From an uncultured Azospirillum sp. (GTDB taxonomy: Bacteria > Pseudomonadota > Alphaproteobacteria > RF32 > CAG-239): a stretch of DNA of 64,000 bases. The translations under genes and the position numbers were made by a program. The stretch is from contig UQCS01000001.1 in assembly GCA_900539605.1 (NCBI GenBank), positions 62,001 through 126,000 of the forward strand, in the 5' to 3' direction. This document shows positions 50,991 through 60,745 of this stretch, piece by piece. Position 1 is the first letter of the stretch. Each line of letters opens with the position of its first letter. The notes under the pieces are model-generated. The model saw only the letters and a list, made by a program, of their open reading frames with translations. It did not search any database and had not been told where the DNA came from.

Positions 50991-51058
50991 GGTGGAAACT
51001 ATTCCCGATAAGTCTTATATAATAAGAAACGAATTAATTTAAATATGAAGGAGATCCG

Positions 51059-51442
51059 ATGAAAAAAATTCTTGCACTGGCATGCGGCCTGTTTCTGGCA
51101 GCCTGCAACCCCGACAAAGCTTCCGACATCAAAGGCAACAACTATATTTTGCTGGATGTTCCGGAAGGAATGGAAATTTCGCTGTCTTTCGACGCCGAAG
51201 CGCCGAAGTTTTACGGCCAGGCGGTCAACCGCTATTTCGGCAATTATGAATTAAACGGCGATAAGATCAAATTTTCGGCCATCGGCTCAACCATGATGGC
51301 GGCACCGGAACCGATGATGAACGCCGAAACCAACTACTTCAAAGCATTGGACAATGTTGAAACCATCCGTTTTGACAACGGAAACCTGATTTTATCGGGC
51401 GGCGACACTACTTTGAAATTCCAACCGGCAGAAACCAAATAA
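51059..51442 (+). CDS. META/HslJ-like lipoprotein
   Basis: A 127-residue lipoprotein: signal MKKILALACGLFLAAC with lipobox Cys at 16. The mature part resembles a META (HslJ) domain: ISLSFDAEAPKFYGQAVNRYFGNYELNGDKIKFSAIGSTMMA, with the family's N-x-y-x-G-x-y pattern and the xAxTxMMA segment. Such proteins are envelope-stress or novobiocin-resistance factors in other bacteria. AAGGAG precedes the ATG. The hairpin after it at 51491 probably ends the transcript. Confidence 0.78.
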   Translation: MKKILALACGLFLAACNPDKASDIKGNNYILLDVPEGMEISLSFDAEAPKFYGQAVNRYFGNYELNGDKIKFSAIGSTMMAAPEPMMNAETNYFKALDNVETIRFDNGNLILSGGDTTLKFQPAETK

Positions 51443-51490
51443 AGGTTTTTCCCATCGAAACAAATTAAGAGTGACTACACTCCTGAAAAT

Positions 51491-51520
51491 CGGCAGAGAA
51501 GTCATATTCTTCTGCCGGTT
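51491..51520 (+). terminator. terminator of the META gene
   Basis: CGGCAGA-GAAGTCATATTC-TCTGCCG hairpin followed by GTTTTC; about 50 bases after the stop. Confidence 0.65.
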
Positions 51521-51610
51521 TTCATATCCCCGCAAAAAAGGGAGACAAAGTCAAGCAAGACCACCGCCCCTGCGTTTTCATATCCCCGCAAAAAAAAGGG
51601 AGACAAAGTC
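51518..51610. repeat. direct repeat ahead of tig, containing its terminator
   Basis: A unit of about 35 bases (GTTTTCATATCCCCGC then an A run then GGGAGACAAAGTC) occurs at 51518-51552 and 51574-51610. The second copy continues into the perfect hairpin AAAGGGAGAC-AAA-GTCTCCCTTT (51596-51619), the tig terminator on the - strand. The first copy lacks the second arm, so it looks like a partial duplication of the terminator. Confidence 0.7.
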
Positions 51611-51646
51611 TCCCTTTTCAATTTTTTCAACTTGCGAAAGCACTGA

Positions 51647-53011
51647 TTATTTTTTAGCAGCAGCTTTCTTCTTTTTAGCCGGTTTGGCTTCTTCGTCAAA
51701 AGAATACAATTCTTCAACCGAAACCGTTTTTTCTTCAACTTTGACCTTGTCGAGAACAAAATCGATGATTTTTTCTTCAAATACCGGGGCTCTCAGGGCC
51801 TCGACCGCTTTAGCGTTTTTGAGATAAAAATCAAACACGGCCTTTTCCTGACCCGGATATTTTTTGGCTTCGTTCAGAATTGCCTTGTTGAGGTCATCGG
51901 CGGTAACCGTTACCTTGGCTTCGGCACCGACTTCAGACAGCAACAGTCCCAGTTTAACCCGGCGTTCGGCAATTTTTTTGTACTCCTTCATCAATTCTTC
52001 TTCCGGCGTATTCTTTTCATGTTCATCAAGCTGGTTCAGCTCTTTGGCACGTTTGTACTGAGCTTCGATCGACTTGAATTCCTCTTCGACCAGGCTTTCC
52101 GGCACATCAAATTTGTAAGCTTCGTCGAGCTTGTCAAGCAAATTGCGTTTGAGTTTCAGCTTGGAGGTATTTTCATAATCGGCTTTAATACGATTTTTGA
52201 TGCTTTCTTTCAACGAATCGAGACTCTCCTCGCCAATCGATTTAGCAAACTCGTCATTCAGTTCCACCGCTTTAGGTTCACGCATTTCCTTAACCGTTAC
52301 GGCAAAAACGGAATCTTTGCCGGCCAGTTCCTTGGCGTGATAATCTTCGGGGAACTTAACTTTAACTTCAACTTTATCACCGGCCTTGGCACCGATCAGC
52401 TGATCTTCAAAACCGGGAATAAAAGTTCCCGATCCGAGTTCGAGCGGATAGTCATTGCCCTTGCCGCCCGGGAATTCGACACCGTCGATTGAACCGACAA
52501 AATCAATAATCAGGGTGTCGCCTTTAGCCGCCTGATGCGCCGCATCTTCGATTTTGGCGGTTTCGCGACGGGAACTGACGATATACTGCAAAGCTTTCTC
52601 AACTTCTTCGGCCGGAACTTCCGCCATCAGCTTTTCAACTTTGATTTCGGAAAAATCACCGACTTTGATTTCCGGCAGGGTTTCTGCTTCAACATCAAAT
52701 TCGATGTCCTTGCCCTCGTCAAATTTGGTGATGCTGATATTCGGACGAAGTGCCAGTTTCAGCTTGTTGTCCTTAACAATCTGATCGGCAGCTTCACGTA
52801 CGATTTCATCCAAAGCTTCGCCCATGACCGAAGTGCGATACTTTTGTTTCAACATTTCCTTTGGGGCTTTGCCGGGACGGAAGCCCGGAAGCTTGACATT
52901 TTTAGCAACATCGTTCAGTTTCTGCTCGACTTTTTCTTCAAAATCCTTGTGTTCAATAACCACCTGATATTTTTTCTTCAGGCCTTCTGCTTTTTGTTCT
53001 GTTACCTTCAT
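51647..53011 (-). CDS. tig: trigger factor
   Basis: A 454-residue ribosome-bound chaperone and prolyl isomerase. The ribosome loop GFRPGKAPKEMLKQKY is clear; the FKBP domain (about 150-245) begins AAKGDTLIIDFVGSIDGVEFPGGKG and contains FIPGFEDQLIGAKAGD; the C-terminal helical arms follow. It ends in a Lys/Ala-rich tail (KPAKKKKAAAKK), a common variation. tRNA-Leu lies directly upstream on the same strand. Confidence 0.96.
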   Translation of the reverse strand: MKVTEQKAEGLKKKYQVVIEHKDFEEKVEQKLNDVAKNVKLPGFRPGKAPKEMLKQKYRTSVMGEALDEIVREAADQIVKDNKLKLALRPNISITKFDEGKDIEFDVEAETLPEIKVGDFSEIKVEKLMAEVPAEEVEKALQYIVSSRRETAKIEDAAHQAAKGDTLIIDFVGSIDGVEFPGGKGNDYPLELGSGTFIPGFEDQLIGAKAGDKVEVKVKFPEDYHAKELAGKDSVFAVTVKEMREPKAVELNDEFAKSIGEESLDSLKESIKNRIKADYENTSKLKLKRNLLDKLDEAYKFDVPESLVEEEFKSIEAQYKRAKELNQLDEHEKNTPEEELMKEYKKIAERRVKLGLLLSEVGAEAKVTVTADDLNKAILNEAKKYPGQEKAVFDFYLKNAKAVEALRAPVFEEKIIDFVLDKVKVEEKTVSVEELYSFDEEAKPAKKKKAAAKK

Positions 53012-53046
53012 TTTCTTCTCTAATTATAAATGTTGAAACCAAAATC

Positions 53047-53131
53047 TGGTGCGGGCGAAGGGACTTGAACCCCCACGACTTGCGTCATCAGAACCTAAAT
53101 CTGACGTGTCTGCCAATTTCACCACGCCCGC
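53047..53131 (-). tRNA. tRNA-Leu (anticodon UAG)
   Basis: An 85-nucleotide tRNA with CCA encoded. Acceptor GCGGGCG/CGCCCGC, anticodon arm CAGATTTAGGTTCTG with anticodon TAG, a long variable arm, and T arm GGGGGTTCAAGTCCC. The structure is complete. It lies between prfC (divergent) and tig. Confidence 0.97.
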
Positions 53132-53291
53132 ACTTATCTAAAATTCGTTCAAAATACTACCCAAAATATTTTATAAATCAAGCCCTAATTCCAAAAAAGC
53201 CGCATAAAACGCGTTCTAAACGCTTGCAAAATGTGGAGAAATATGTAATATGCCGCTTTAAGAACATTTTTAACCTTAACAGGCGAAAATC

Positions 53292-54881
53292 ATGAGCAAC
53301 ATCAACACCAACCCGAGAAAAACTTTTGCGATCATCTCGCACCCCGACGCCGGTAAGACAACCCTGACCGAAAAACTGCTGTTGTTCGGGGGCGCTATTC
53401 AACAAGCCGGCGCCGTTAAAGCCCGTGGCGAAAATCGCCGCGCCCGCTCCGACTGGATGAAAGTGGAACAGGAGCGCGGCATCTCGGTTGCTTCTTCGGT
53501 GATGACATTCGACTATAAAAACATCACTTTCAACCTGCTCGACACTCCCGGCCACGAAGACTTCTCCGAAGATACTTACCGGGTACTGACCGCCGTAGAC
53601 TCTGCAGTGATGGTAATAGACTCGGCAAAAGGTATTGAAACTCAGACCAAAAAACTGTTTGAAGTCTGCCGTTTGCGTAACGTGCCGATCATTACTTTCA
53701 TCAACAAGCTCGATCGCGAAGGGCTGGACCCGTTCAGCCTGATGGACGATATTGAAAAAACACTGGCGCTTGATGTAACACCGGCAAGTTGGCCGATTGG
53801 TATGGGCAAAGATTTTCTCGGCTGCTATGACCTGATTGGCGATCAGTTGATTTTGATGAACAAAACCGGTGACAAATCGCAGAAAAACGCTACCATTGAA
53901 ACCTGCCGGGGACTGGATGACCCCAAACTGGACCGGATGTTGCCGTCCCATGCGGTTGCCAAATTGCGTGAAGATATCGAAATGGTACGCGAATTGTGCC
54001 CGGCTTTTGACAAAGAAATGTATCTGGCCGGCGCTCTGACACCGGTGTTCTTCGGCAGCGCCATCAATAATTTCGGTGTACAGGAAATTTTGGAAGGACT
54101 GCACGCCATGGCACCGGCGCCGCGACCGCAGCCGGCCGCCGAACGTCCGATCAATCCGGACGAGGCCAAAGTCAGCGGTTTTGTTTTCAAAATTCAGGCT
54201 AACATGGACCCCAAACACCGTGATCGCATCGCTTTTATGCGCCTCTGTTCGGGACATTTTAAACGCGGCATGAGCCTGTATCAGGTACGAACAGGCAAAC
54301 CGATTAAGGTCGCCACCCCGGTGATGTTTCTGGCTCAGGAACGCGAACTGGCGGAAGACGCTTTTCCGGGTGACATTATCGGTATTCCCAACCACGGACA
54401 GCTGCGCATCGGCGATTGTCTGACCGAAGGTGAAAAACTTCATTTTACCGGCATCCCCAGTTTTGCCCCCGAACTGCTGAAAAGCGTGCGCGCTTTAGAC
54501 CCGTTGAAGTCTAAACACTTGGGCAATGCCTTGCAGCAAATTGCCGAAGAAGGCGGCGCCAGCGTTTTTAAACCGGTGATCGGCGCCGAGTGGATTGTCG
54601 GCGTGGTCGGGGTACTGCAATTTGAAGTGATGGCCGATCGTATTCGCACCGAATTCGGCATTCCGGTCGCTTTTGAACCGACTCAATATTTTACCGCCCG
54701 CTGGACGGATGCGGATGATAAAGAATATTTGAAAAAGTTTATCGACACCAACCGCGCTTCGATGGCGATCGATCACGACGGTGCCGACGTTTTTCTGGCA
54801 CGCAATGCCTGGCATCTGAACAAAGCCAAGGAAGATTTTCCCGAGATAAGGCTAAACAAAACCAGAGAACAGATTTTCTAA
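53292..54881 (+). CDS. prfC: peptide chain release factor 3
   Basis: A 529-residue GTPase that removes RF1/RF2 from the ribosome. G motifs are ISHPDAGKTTL, DTPGHEDFS and FINKLDRE; the effector region RARSDWMKVEQERGISVASSVM and the RF3-specific VGVVGVLQFEVMADRI and ARWTDADDKEYLKKF follow. Full length. GGCGAAA-type weak ribosome site. A terminator follows at 54885. Confidence 0.96.
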   Translation: MSNINTNPRKTFAIISHPDAGKTTLTEKLLLFGGAIQQAGAVKARGENRRARSDWMKVEQERGISVASSVMTFDYKNITFNLLDTPGHEDFSEDTYRVLTAVDSAVMVIDSAKGIETQTKKLFEVCRLRNVPIITFINKLDREGLDPFSLMDDIEKTLALDVTPASWPIGMGKDFLGCYDLIGDQLILMNKTGDKSQKNATIETCRGLDDPKLDRMLPSHAVAKLREDIEMVRELCPAFDKEMYLAGALTPVFFGSAINNFGVQEILEGLHAMAPAPRPQPAAERPINPDEAKVSGFVFKIQANMDPKHRDRIAFMRLCSGHFKRGMSLYQVRTGKPIKVATPVMFLAQERELAEDAFPGDIIGIPNHGQLRIGDCLTEGEKLHFTGIPSFAPELLKSVRALDPLKSKHLGNALQQIAEEGGASVFKPVIGAEWIVGVVGVLQFEVMADRIRTEFGIPVAFEPTQYFTARWTDADDKEYLKKFIDTNRASMAIDHDGADVFLARNAWHLNKAKEDFPEIRLNKTREQIF

Positions 54882-54884
54882 ACA

Positions 54885-54918
54885 AAACCCCCTGTCAGCC
54901 AAAACCGACAGGGGGTTT
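54885..54918 (+). terminator. prfC terminator
   Basis: AAACCCCCTGTC-AGCCAAAACC-GACAGGGGGTTT stem just after the prfC stop. Confidence 0.9.
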
Positions 54919-54985
54919 ATCTGCTTTTCTGCCTGTTTCTTCAGGCGCTCCCCTCTGGCAACACCGGCTTTGCAATGCGATTAAA

Positions 54986-56938
54986 TTATTTGTTCCACAG
55001 GCGGTAACCGATGCTGTCTCGTACCGTTTCCATCCGCAACTGCCCGTCTTTCAGATAAAAGCTGACCCCGCCGGCGCGCTCAAGATCAAAACAGTTGCCG
55101 TCCACCATGATCCCTTTCCGGCGCGTGACTGCCACCCGCGACGGATACACCGCGTTGGTGATTTCCTGCCTGCTCTTATATTCGGACATCGCATATTTGT
55201 TCAGCCAGTTTTGTTTGTTCCAACGATCGGCGCCGGGCATGAAATAAAAGCCGTCATCCGTTCGAACCGCCACCGTACGGGCATCCCGATCCACAATTAA
55301 ATCGGGAAGATTAACCGTTAAGATGCTTAAAAAACCGGCAACAATCGCCGCCAGGCCCCACACCCGCCAACGGCAACGCCACAAACACAGCCACAGACCG
55401 CCAAAAGTAATCAACAACAGTCCCCACAACGGCATCGAAACCACGCCGGCAGCCGCATGCGGCAACGATGCCACCCAGGTCGTGAGGTTGTTAACGGCCG
55501 AGAGGCCGTAACCGACCAGTTTAAGCGGCAGCATTTCCAACCCCAACGGCATGAGCAAAAGCGAAATCAGCACAAAAGGCATAATGACAAAACCGATCAG
55601 CGGTCCCGCCGCCATGTTGGTAAGGCTGGTATAAAGCGCAACTCGGTTAAAATGGTAAATCGCAAACGGCAGGGTTGCCAGAGAAGCGACCAAATCGGCA
55701 ATGATCACACCGAGAAAATAGGCCCAAATACCGCGTAATACGCGGCCACCCAGAGAAACTTCCTCACCGTTCAAAAAACGATTGAGACGACCGGCAAATT
55801 TTTCATAAAAAGCCACCAAAGCCGTCACCGCGGCAAAAGACATCTGGAAACTGGCACTGATCAGGGCCTGCGGTGAAATCACCAGAACAATCAGCGCTGC
55901 CCACGCCAATGTACGCATTGAAATGGCCTGCCGCTCAAACAATACTGCCAACAGCACCACGAACGTCATCACAAAAGCCCGTTGTGCCGGAATGGCTGCA
56001 CCGGAAATAACCAAATAAACCGCGCTGATAAAAATCGCTAAAACAGCCGCCGCTTTTTTGGAATTGTAACGCAACGAAAGCGCCGGAACCAACGCCATGA
56101 CAAAACGCACCAGAAAAAACATCAGTCCGGCTAACATGCTCATATGCAGGCCCGAAATCGACAGAAAATGGGCCAACCCCGAATCGCGATAAGCATTGAT
56201 CAGCGGTTTGCTGATTTTGCTCTGATTGCCGGCAACGATCGCAACCGCAACTGCCGCCTGATCAGGCGGCAAAACCGCTTCAATCCGCTGTGAAATTGTT
56301 TGACGCAATGCCGCCGCCAAATCAGAAAAACGCGGCAACGGATTTGGGCACGCCACGGGCAAAACTTCGCTGGGAATATAACCGGTGCCGGTGATACCGT
56401 TAAAAAACAACTGGCGATCAAACTGATAACCGCCGGCCATGCTGGTTTTGAACAACGGTGACACCACCGCAATCATTTCTATACAGTCGCCCGCTTTCAG
56501 TCCCGGATCTTTTTGAACCATGGTCAGACGATAGCGCCCGGCAATTGCTTTTCCGTCAAAATCACTCATATTGCTCAGAAGAATCCTCGGTTTTCCGCGA
56601 TAGTTGGTATCCAGCTTGTCGATACGGCCGCTTAAATAAATTTTGTGGTCAGTTGCCGGCGCTTCCAAACGGCTCAAATATATCGTTTTCAGTTGAATGT
56701 TGGCAAAACCCAAAACCGCCAGCAGCAACGGAAACAAAATCCGCAATCCCGCCGGACGATGCCGCAACAGCCACGCAGCTAACAGAAAAACTTCCAGAAG
56801 ACCGAGAATAATCCATGCCGACGGCTCGACCGGCAGGGCAAAATAAATGCCGATCCCGGCGGCGAAAAATACCGGCAGCCACAGAAACCAACGATTCTGT
56901 TCGGCCAAAAAACAACTTTTCAATTCAGACCACACCAA
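54986..56938 (-). CDS. comEC: ComEC/Rec2 DNA-uptake channel, no hydrolase domain
   Basis: A 650-residue polytopic membrane protein. It has an N-terminal DUF4131/OB region (about 80-170), the competence domain with YRDSGLAHFLSISGLHMSMLAGLMFFLVR and FVMTFVVLLAVLFERQAISMRTLAWAALIVLV, and about ten helices. The C-terminal metallo-beta-lactamase domain of Gram-positive ComEC is absent; only a short soluble tail (about 540-650) remains, as in many alphaproteobacteria. No other competence gene is in the window, so uptake of DNA is unproven. Confidence 0.9.
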   Translation of the reverse strand: MVWSELKSCFLAEQNRWFLWLPVFFAAGIGIYFALPVEPSAWIILGLLEVFLLAAWLLRHRPAGLRILFPLLLAVLGFANIQLKTIYLSRLEAPATDHKIYLSGRIDKLDTNYRGKPRILLSNMSDFDGKAIAGRYRLTMVQKDPGLKAGDCIEMIAVVSPLFKTSMAGGYQFDRQLFFNGITGTGYIPSEVLPVACPNPLPRFSDLAAALRQTISQRIEAVLPPDQAAVAVAIVAGNQSKISKPLINAYRDSGLAHFLSISGLHMSMLAGLMFFLVRFVMALVPALSLRYNSKKAAAVLAIFISAVYLVISGAAIPAQRAFVMTFVVLLAVLFERQAISMRTLAWAALIVLVISPQALISASFQMSFAAVTALVAFYEKFAGRLNRFLNGEEVSLGGRVLRGIWAYFLGVIIADLVASLATLPFAIYHFNRVALYTSLTNMAAGPLIGFVIMPFVLISLLLMPLGLEMLPLKLVGYGLSAVNNLTTWVASLPHAAAGVVSMPLWGLLLITFGGLWLCLWRCRWRVWGLAAIVAGFLSILTVNLPDLIVDRDARTVAVRTDDGFYFMPGADRWNKQNWLNKYAMSEYKSRQEITNAVYPSRVAVTRRKGIMVDGNCFDLERAGGVSFYLKDGQLRMETVRDSIGYRLWNK

Positions 56939-56989
56939 AAATTACTCTCATCTGTTCGCATTTATATATAAGCTTTAGTACATAAACAG

Positions 56990-57022
56990 AAAAGTGCCAA
57001 ACAAAAAATGTTTGACACCTTT
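56990..57022 (-). terminator. terminator of the 98-residue gene
   Basis: On the - strand AAAGGTGTCAAAC-ATTTTTT-GTTTGGCACTTTT, nine bases after the stop at 57031. Confidence 0.75.
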
Positions 57023-57030
57023 CAATAACG

Positions 57031-57327
57031 TTAATACAGCAGCATTTCCAGCCGTGCCTTAACAGCAGCCATATCCCGCGGATGAATAACAATGACGTTC
57101 ATCGCCAAAAAAGGGATAAAAGACATCAGATCCTCGGTAACAACCAGCGTGCCGCTGTTCTTAAAAGCCGGCATGTACAACGGCAGATCGTCACATACAA
57201 AGATAGCCGCTTCGTCATAATAGGATTGCCAACAGTCAACCAAACGGTCAACGGGGTTATTTTCATGCCCGATTGCAAGTTCGGGAGAAAATTCTGACAA
57301 TTCGTTTAACAATTCTTTGATCGTCAT
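57031..57327 (-). CDS. small hypothetical protein, 98 residues
   Basis: An acidic soluble protein (MTIKELLNELSEFSPELAIG, DRLVDCWQSYYDEAAIFVCDDLPLY) ending in IVIHPRDMAAVKARLEMLLY. No recognised family; the strand/helix alternation suggests a small alpha/beta fold. It has its own terminator and an AATTATGA-type start without a strong ribosome site. Confidence 0.6.
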   Translation of the reverse strand: MTIKELLNELSEFSPELAIGHENNPVDRLVDCWQSYYDEAAIFVCDDLPLYMPAFKNSGTLVVTEDLMSFIPFLAMNVIVIHPRDMAAVKARLEMLLY

Positions 57328-57391
57328 AATTTATGAATAATGGTTATTACTTCATTTATATTTGTTCTTTGTCCAAATGTCAACCGACGGA

Positions 57392-58633
57392 TCAGAAGTT
57401 GCTTTTCAGCCCGATAAAACGGCATTGATTACGGCCGGCAGAAGACAAGGCTTCGGTTCCCTGCCCGATCATATCAATCACTTCCGCGCTTCGGTCGTAA
57501 TCGACATGGGCCGCCACCGGATTGACTACGCCGACGCCGAACGCCGATACCACGCCGGTAACATTGATACTGATGTTGGTTACCTGCGGACACATGCGGG
57601 AATCGATATAGTTGTCGACAAAATCGGGTTCAATCGCATAAGTCAGGAGGTCGTTAGGATCGTTGAATGCCACGATGTTAAGGCGGCTGACAGCGCGTTT
57701 GGCATAATTTTTGCCGCCGGGCGTACAATACGAGGGTATCTGGTTGTTGACCGGAGCCGGATTTGCCCGCATGTGCAAAAGCGGCAGTTGGTTGGCCATC
57801 ATAAATACCGTCATTTTTTTGTCTTTCAGTCGCGCCGATGCCGCATTTTGCAAAGACTGTTCGGCCTGATCCAGATTTTCGATCATGGCGGTAAAGCTGT
57901 CGATGAAAATCTTACTGCCCAAACTATGGGTGATAAAAACAACGTTTTGTTCGGCGATTGCCGCCATTTGTTCGGCAGCCGAAATCCGGCAACTGCCTTT
58001 TTGATAAGACGGCAGATCCTCCCAATCGGTTCGCAGCATCCAGCACATCGCCTGAGCTGCCGATTGCAAAATCAGATCACGACCGCTGCTCATGTAAAAA
58101 ACCGCATCCGGCAGCGCGTTGTCCAAAAACTTTTTCATCGTCTGATTAAAAACAACCCGCCGGCTCGCATACAGTTGTGAATAATCATAGACCAGCATTT
58201 GTTTCTGAGCCGCGGTTATTTCCGACCACGTCAATTCGTAGAACAGAATTTTTTTCTTCATTTCACGATCGGCCAGAAAAGTTACCCGCAAATTGCCGAG
58301 ATCGGTGTCCGGATTATCGGGGCTGCGCAAGGCAATATTTTTGTTAGAGCGTGACATGACATCCAACCCGAGGTTTTGCGCCAGATTTTCCTGTAACAAC
58401 AGCGAATAGCCGGGATAATGGGTACCGATGCCGTGAATCATCAAAATTTTAATCGGCTGTCGCGATTGCAAATGAGCGTCGACGCCGGCAACCCAGTGAC
58501 CGGTAACAATGCAGGGTCCCAAATTATTAACGGTTTGAGTTTCATGCAGCAGCTCTTCGGCAATTCCGCGTCCGACGGCCCGGCATCCTGCCGTCAAAAC
58601 AAAAATGATCAGCAAAAAAATGATTTTAGGCAT
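57392..58633 (-). CDS. lipoprotein with alpha/beta-hydrolase fold
   Basis: A 413-residue lipoprotein: signal IIFLLIIFVLTAGC with lipobox LTAGC at 13-17. The mature part looks like an alpha/beta hydrolase: IKILMIHGIGTHYPGYSLLLQENLA matches the oxyanion segment, and VVFITHSLGSKIFIDSF the nucleophile elbow (THSLGS). A His near the C-terminus (AAHVDYDRS) could complete the triad. Located at the outer or inner membrane face; the substrate is unknown. Related proteins of this layout occur as uncharacterised DUF-type lipoproteins. Confidence 0.7.
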   Translation of the reverse strand: MPKIIFLLIIFVLTAGCRAVGRGIAEELLHETQTVNNLGPCIVTGHWVAGVDAHLQSRQPIKILMIHGIGTHYPGYSLLLQENLAQNLGLDVMSRSNKNIALRSPDNPDTDLGNLRVTFLADREMKKKILFYELTWSEITAAQKQMLVYDYSQLYASRRVVFNQTMKKFLDNALPDAVFYMSSGRDLILQSAAQAMCWMLRTDWEDLPSYQKGSCRISAAEQMAAIAEQNVVFITHSLGSKIFIDSFTAMIENLDQAEQSLQNAASARLKDKKMTVFMMANQLPLLHMRANPAPVNNQIPSYCTPGGKNYAKRAVSRLNIVAFNDPNDLLTYAIEPDFVDNYIDSRMCPQVTNISINVTGVVSAFGVGVVNPVAAHVDYDRSAEVIDMIGQGTEALSSAGRNQCRFIGLKSNF

Positions 58634-58721
58634 TTAAATGTTCCAAATTAACAAATTATAGGCTATTATTAACTGATATAATCTTATTTCAGCAAAATTA
58701 AATATGACAAGGATGGGAAAA

Positions 58722-59489
58722 ATGGCCGCCGATTATTCAATGCTTACAATCGTAACCCAGCAAATTCAGAATCTGTACAAGCAGGTAAAGGGACTGAATT
58801 GCAACAACACCACCGAAATACTCAAAACCGGGGCAATGGTCGACAAAATGCTGATGCAGTATCGTGATAACGTTGAACTGCTGATCCTGCAGGCTCATTT
58901 GGAAATTCTTAACTCCCGCGAACAACGGGCACGCGCAATTGCCTCACGGGTATGGGAACTGGGCGGAAACATTTCGCTGCTGTTTGAAAAAATGTATCTG
59001 GACGACCTGATCAATCTCGGTATGCTCGAAATGGCGATGATGCTGATCAAACCGCATTTTGAAAACCTCAATCAGGATATCGACGTTTTTCCGCTGGAAA
59101 TGATCAAATTCGCCCTCATTACCGGTAGTGTGCCGCTGCTGAAAAAGTTGGCGGTCCTTAATCCCGCCGAACCTTTGTTTGCTGCCCTTAATCAATTTGC
59201 CGATGCTTACCGCGTCAACAATTATGAGGAACATTTCAAAAACATTCAGCGTATTGTGATTGACACCTTCGGCCGCGAGATTTGCGCTTATGATTACAAC
59301 ATATATACCAACCGTGGTTTTACGGATTTGGAAATTGTGCTTTACTTCAGCAACTACAACTTGGAACTGAAAAAATATCAGACTCTGCTCAATACGAAAA
59401 TCGACGGATATTGTCTGACGTCCGGTGTTAAGCGAATTCACAATCTCAGTTTTGTATGCCGTAACATCAAGGACCACCCGAAATTCTGA
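58722..59489 (+). CDS. helical hypothetical protein, 255 residues
   Basis: Unknown function. Mostly alpha-helical, with TPR-like spacing in places (VELLILQAHLEILNSREQRARAIASRVWELGG), no membrane segment and no catalytic motif. ATG 58722 is preferred since AAGGA lies nine bases before it; in-frame ATG codons at 58704 and 58713 are alternatives. A strong terminator follows. Confidence 0.55.
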   Translation: MAADYSMLTIVTQQIQNLYKQVKGLNCNNTTEILKTGAMVDKMLMQYRDNVELLILQAHLEILNSREQRARAIASRVWELGGNISLLFEKMYLDDLINLGMLEMAMMLIKPHFENLNQDIDVFPLEMIKFALITGSVPLLKKLAVLNPAEPLFAALNQFADAYRVNNYEEHFKNIQRIVIDTFGREICAYDYNIYTNRGFTDLEIVLYFSNYNLELKKYQTLLNTKIDGYCLTSGVKRIHNLSFVCRNIKDHPKF

Positions 59490-59508
59490 CCGTTATTTCG
59501 CAAATTGT

Positions 59509-59536
59509 AAAACCCCCGCCTTTTGGCGGGGGTTTT
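59509..59536. terminator. bidirectional terminator between convergent genes
   Basis: AAAACCCCCGCC-TTTT-GGCGGGGGTTTT, between the + gene ending 59489 and the - gene ending 59552. Confidence 0.9.
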
Positions 59537-59551
59537 AACTTGCAACCGTTT

Positions 59552-60745
59552 TTATTTGGCCGGCGTAATAATTTGCGGCAGCCCCTGCGCTTTGCGCTTG
59601 GTTTCTGCCTGTTCAATCTTGGCAAACAGTTTTCGCCCCGAATTACGTAACAACTTATGCAGCAGTTTTTGAGCAATTTCCTGTTCGTTTTCACCATTTT
59701 CAAACAAGACAAAACGATTTTGATGTTCCGAAAACGAGACCGATGCATTTTGCATTTTCAGTTCCAAAGAAACAACCATCTGGATCCGCTTGGTTTGAGA
59801 ATTCAGGGCATCGATCTTGGCTTTCAGCACCTTGGGGTGCAGCACATAGGCCGCACTTCCCGGATTGTCGACCAACAAATAGCCTTCGGTATCGGCAAAC
59901 ATGTCTTTCAACACCTGAGCCGATTTTGACGAATGTGTATTGTTGTTGAACTCGACCGGGCTGACATAAACATAAGCTTTTTCGGTCACCGCCGGAATCG
60001 CTGCCGCTTCGGCAGCCGGGGTGGCAATCTTCACAGGGACAGACGCCGTCGGTGCGGTTGTTTCCGGTTTGGGCAGATTTTCGGGAGGCGGCGGCAATTC
60101 CCCGGTACTCAGATAACCGCTGGTTTCATCCGCGGTCTCTCCGCCGTAAACCACGGCCGGTTCTTCGTTCTCGGTTTCACTTCCGATGCCCGTTTCCTGT
60201 TCGGCTGCCAGTTCCTCGCGGCCGTCGTACAAAACTTCCGAATCGGGTTCCCGAGACTCGGCCGCAACCGGATCATCCGCTTCGGTCAGCACTTCTTCCT
60301 CAATCCCCGCCGCTTCTTTAATATCATATTCGGGTGCCGGATTATGGGGGGAATAGTTGGCAATCACGGTTACGATATCGGCAGCAGGAATCGCCCCGGT
60401 CACCTTAACGCACAATTCATTATCGTTTTGGCTGACGGTACGCACCATCAGGTCTTGCACATAGTTGTCGACCAGATTATAAACAATGACGTTAAAATCG
60501 TGTTCCAACATGTTGGAACGCAGTTCAGAAAGGCTTTCGACCTGGCTCACCGCCTTGTAACTGGCCTTGTCGGTTACCCGAACGCGGATACTTGACTTCG
60601 ACTGCCCGGGAACAAATTTTTCACAGGCTTCGCCTTTGATTTTCACCAAATCGGCCGTACGGGCCGAAAAGGCCAGCACACCGAACAAAGCCACCGATGC
60701 TGCAAACAAACCCGCTTTCAATTTACCACCAACTTCTGTCATCAT
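59552..60745 (-). CDS. exported protein with LPP20/FlgT-like and LpoB-like segments
   Basis: A 397-residue exported protein with an N-terminal hydrophobic segment (AGLFAASVALFGVLAFSARTA). Residues 20-110 (SKSSIRVRVTDKASYKAV, LHDF-like region and ELCVKVTGAIPAADIV) loosely resemble the LPP20/FlgT N-domain. The middle (110-240) is Glu/Pro-rich and disordered. The C-terminal 150 residues (AYVYVSPVEFNNNT, SAAYVLHPKVLKAKIDAL, QKLLHKLLRNSGRKLFA) resemble the CsgG/LpoB-type fold of the lipoprotein upstream. Coding sequence overlaps the upstream gene end by about 20 bases. A role in the envelope is likely; a link to flagella is only a suggestion. Confidence 0.55.
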   Translation of the reverse strand: MMTEVGGKLKAGLFAASVALFGVLAFSARTADLVKIKGEACEKFVPGQSKSSIRVRVTDKASYKAVSQVESLSELRSNMLEHDFNVIVYNLVDNYVQDLMVRTVSQNDNELCVKVTGAIPAADIVTVIANYSPHNPAPEYDIKEAAGIEEEVLTEADDPVAAESREPDSEVLYDGREELAAEQETGIGSETENEEPAVVYGGETADETSGYLSTGELPPPPENLPKPETTAPTASVPVKIATPAAEAAAIPAVTEKAYVYVSPVEFNNNTHSSKSAQVLKDMFADTEGYLLVDNPGSAAYVLHPKVLKAKIDALNSQTKRIQMVVSLELKMQNASVSFSEHQNRFVLFENGENEQEIAQKLLHKLLRNSGRKLFAKIEQAETKRKAQGLPQIITPAK

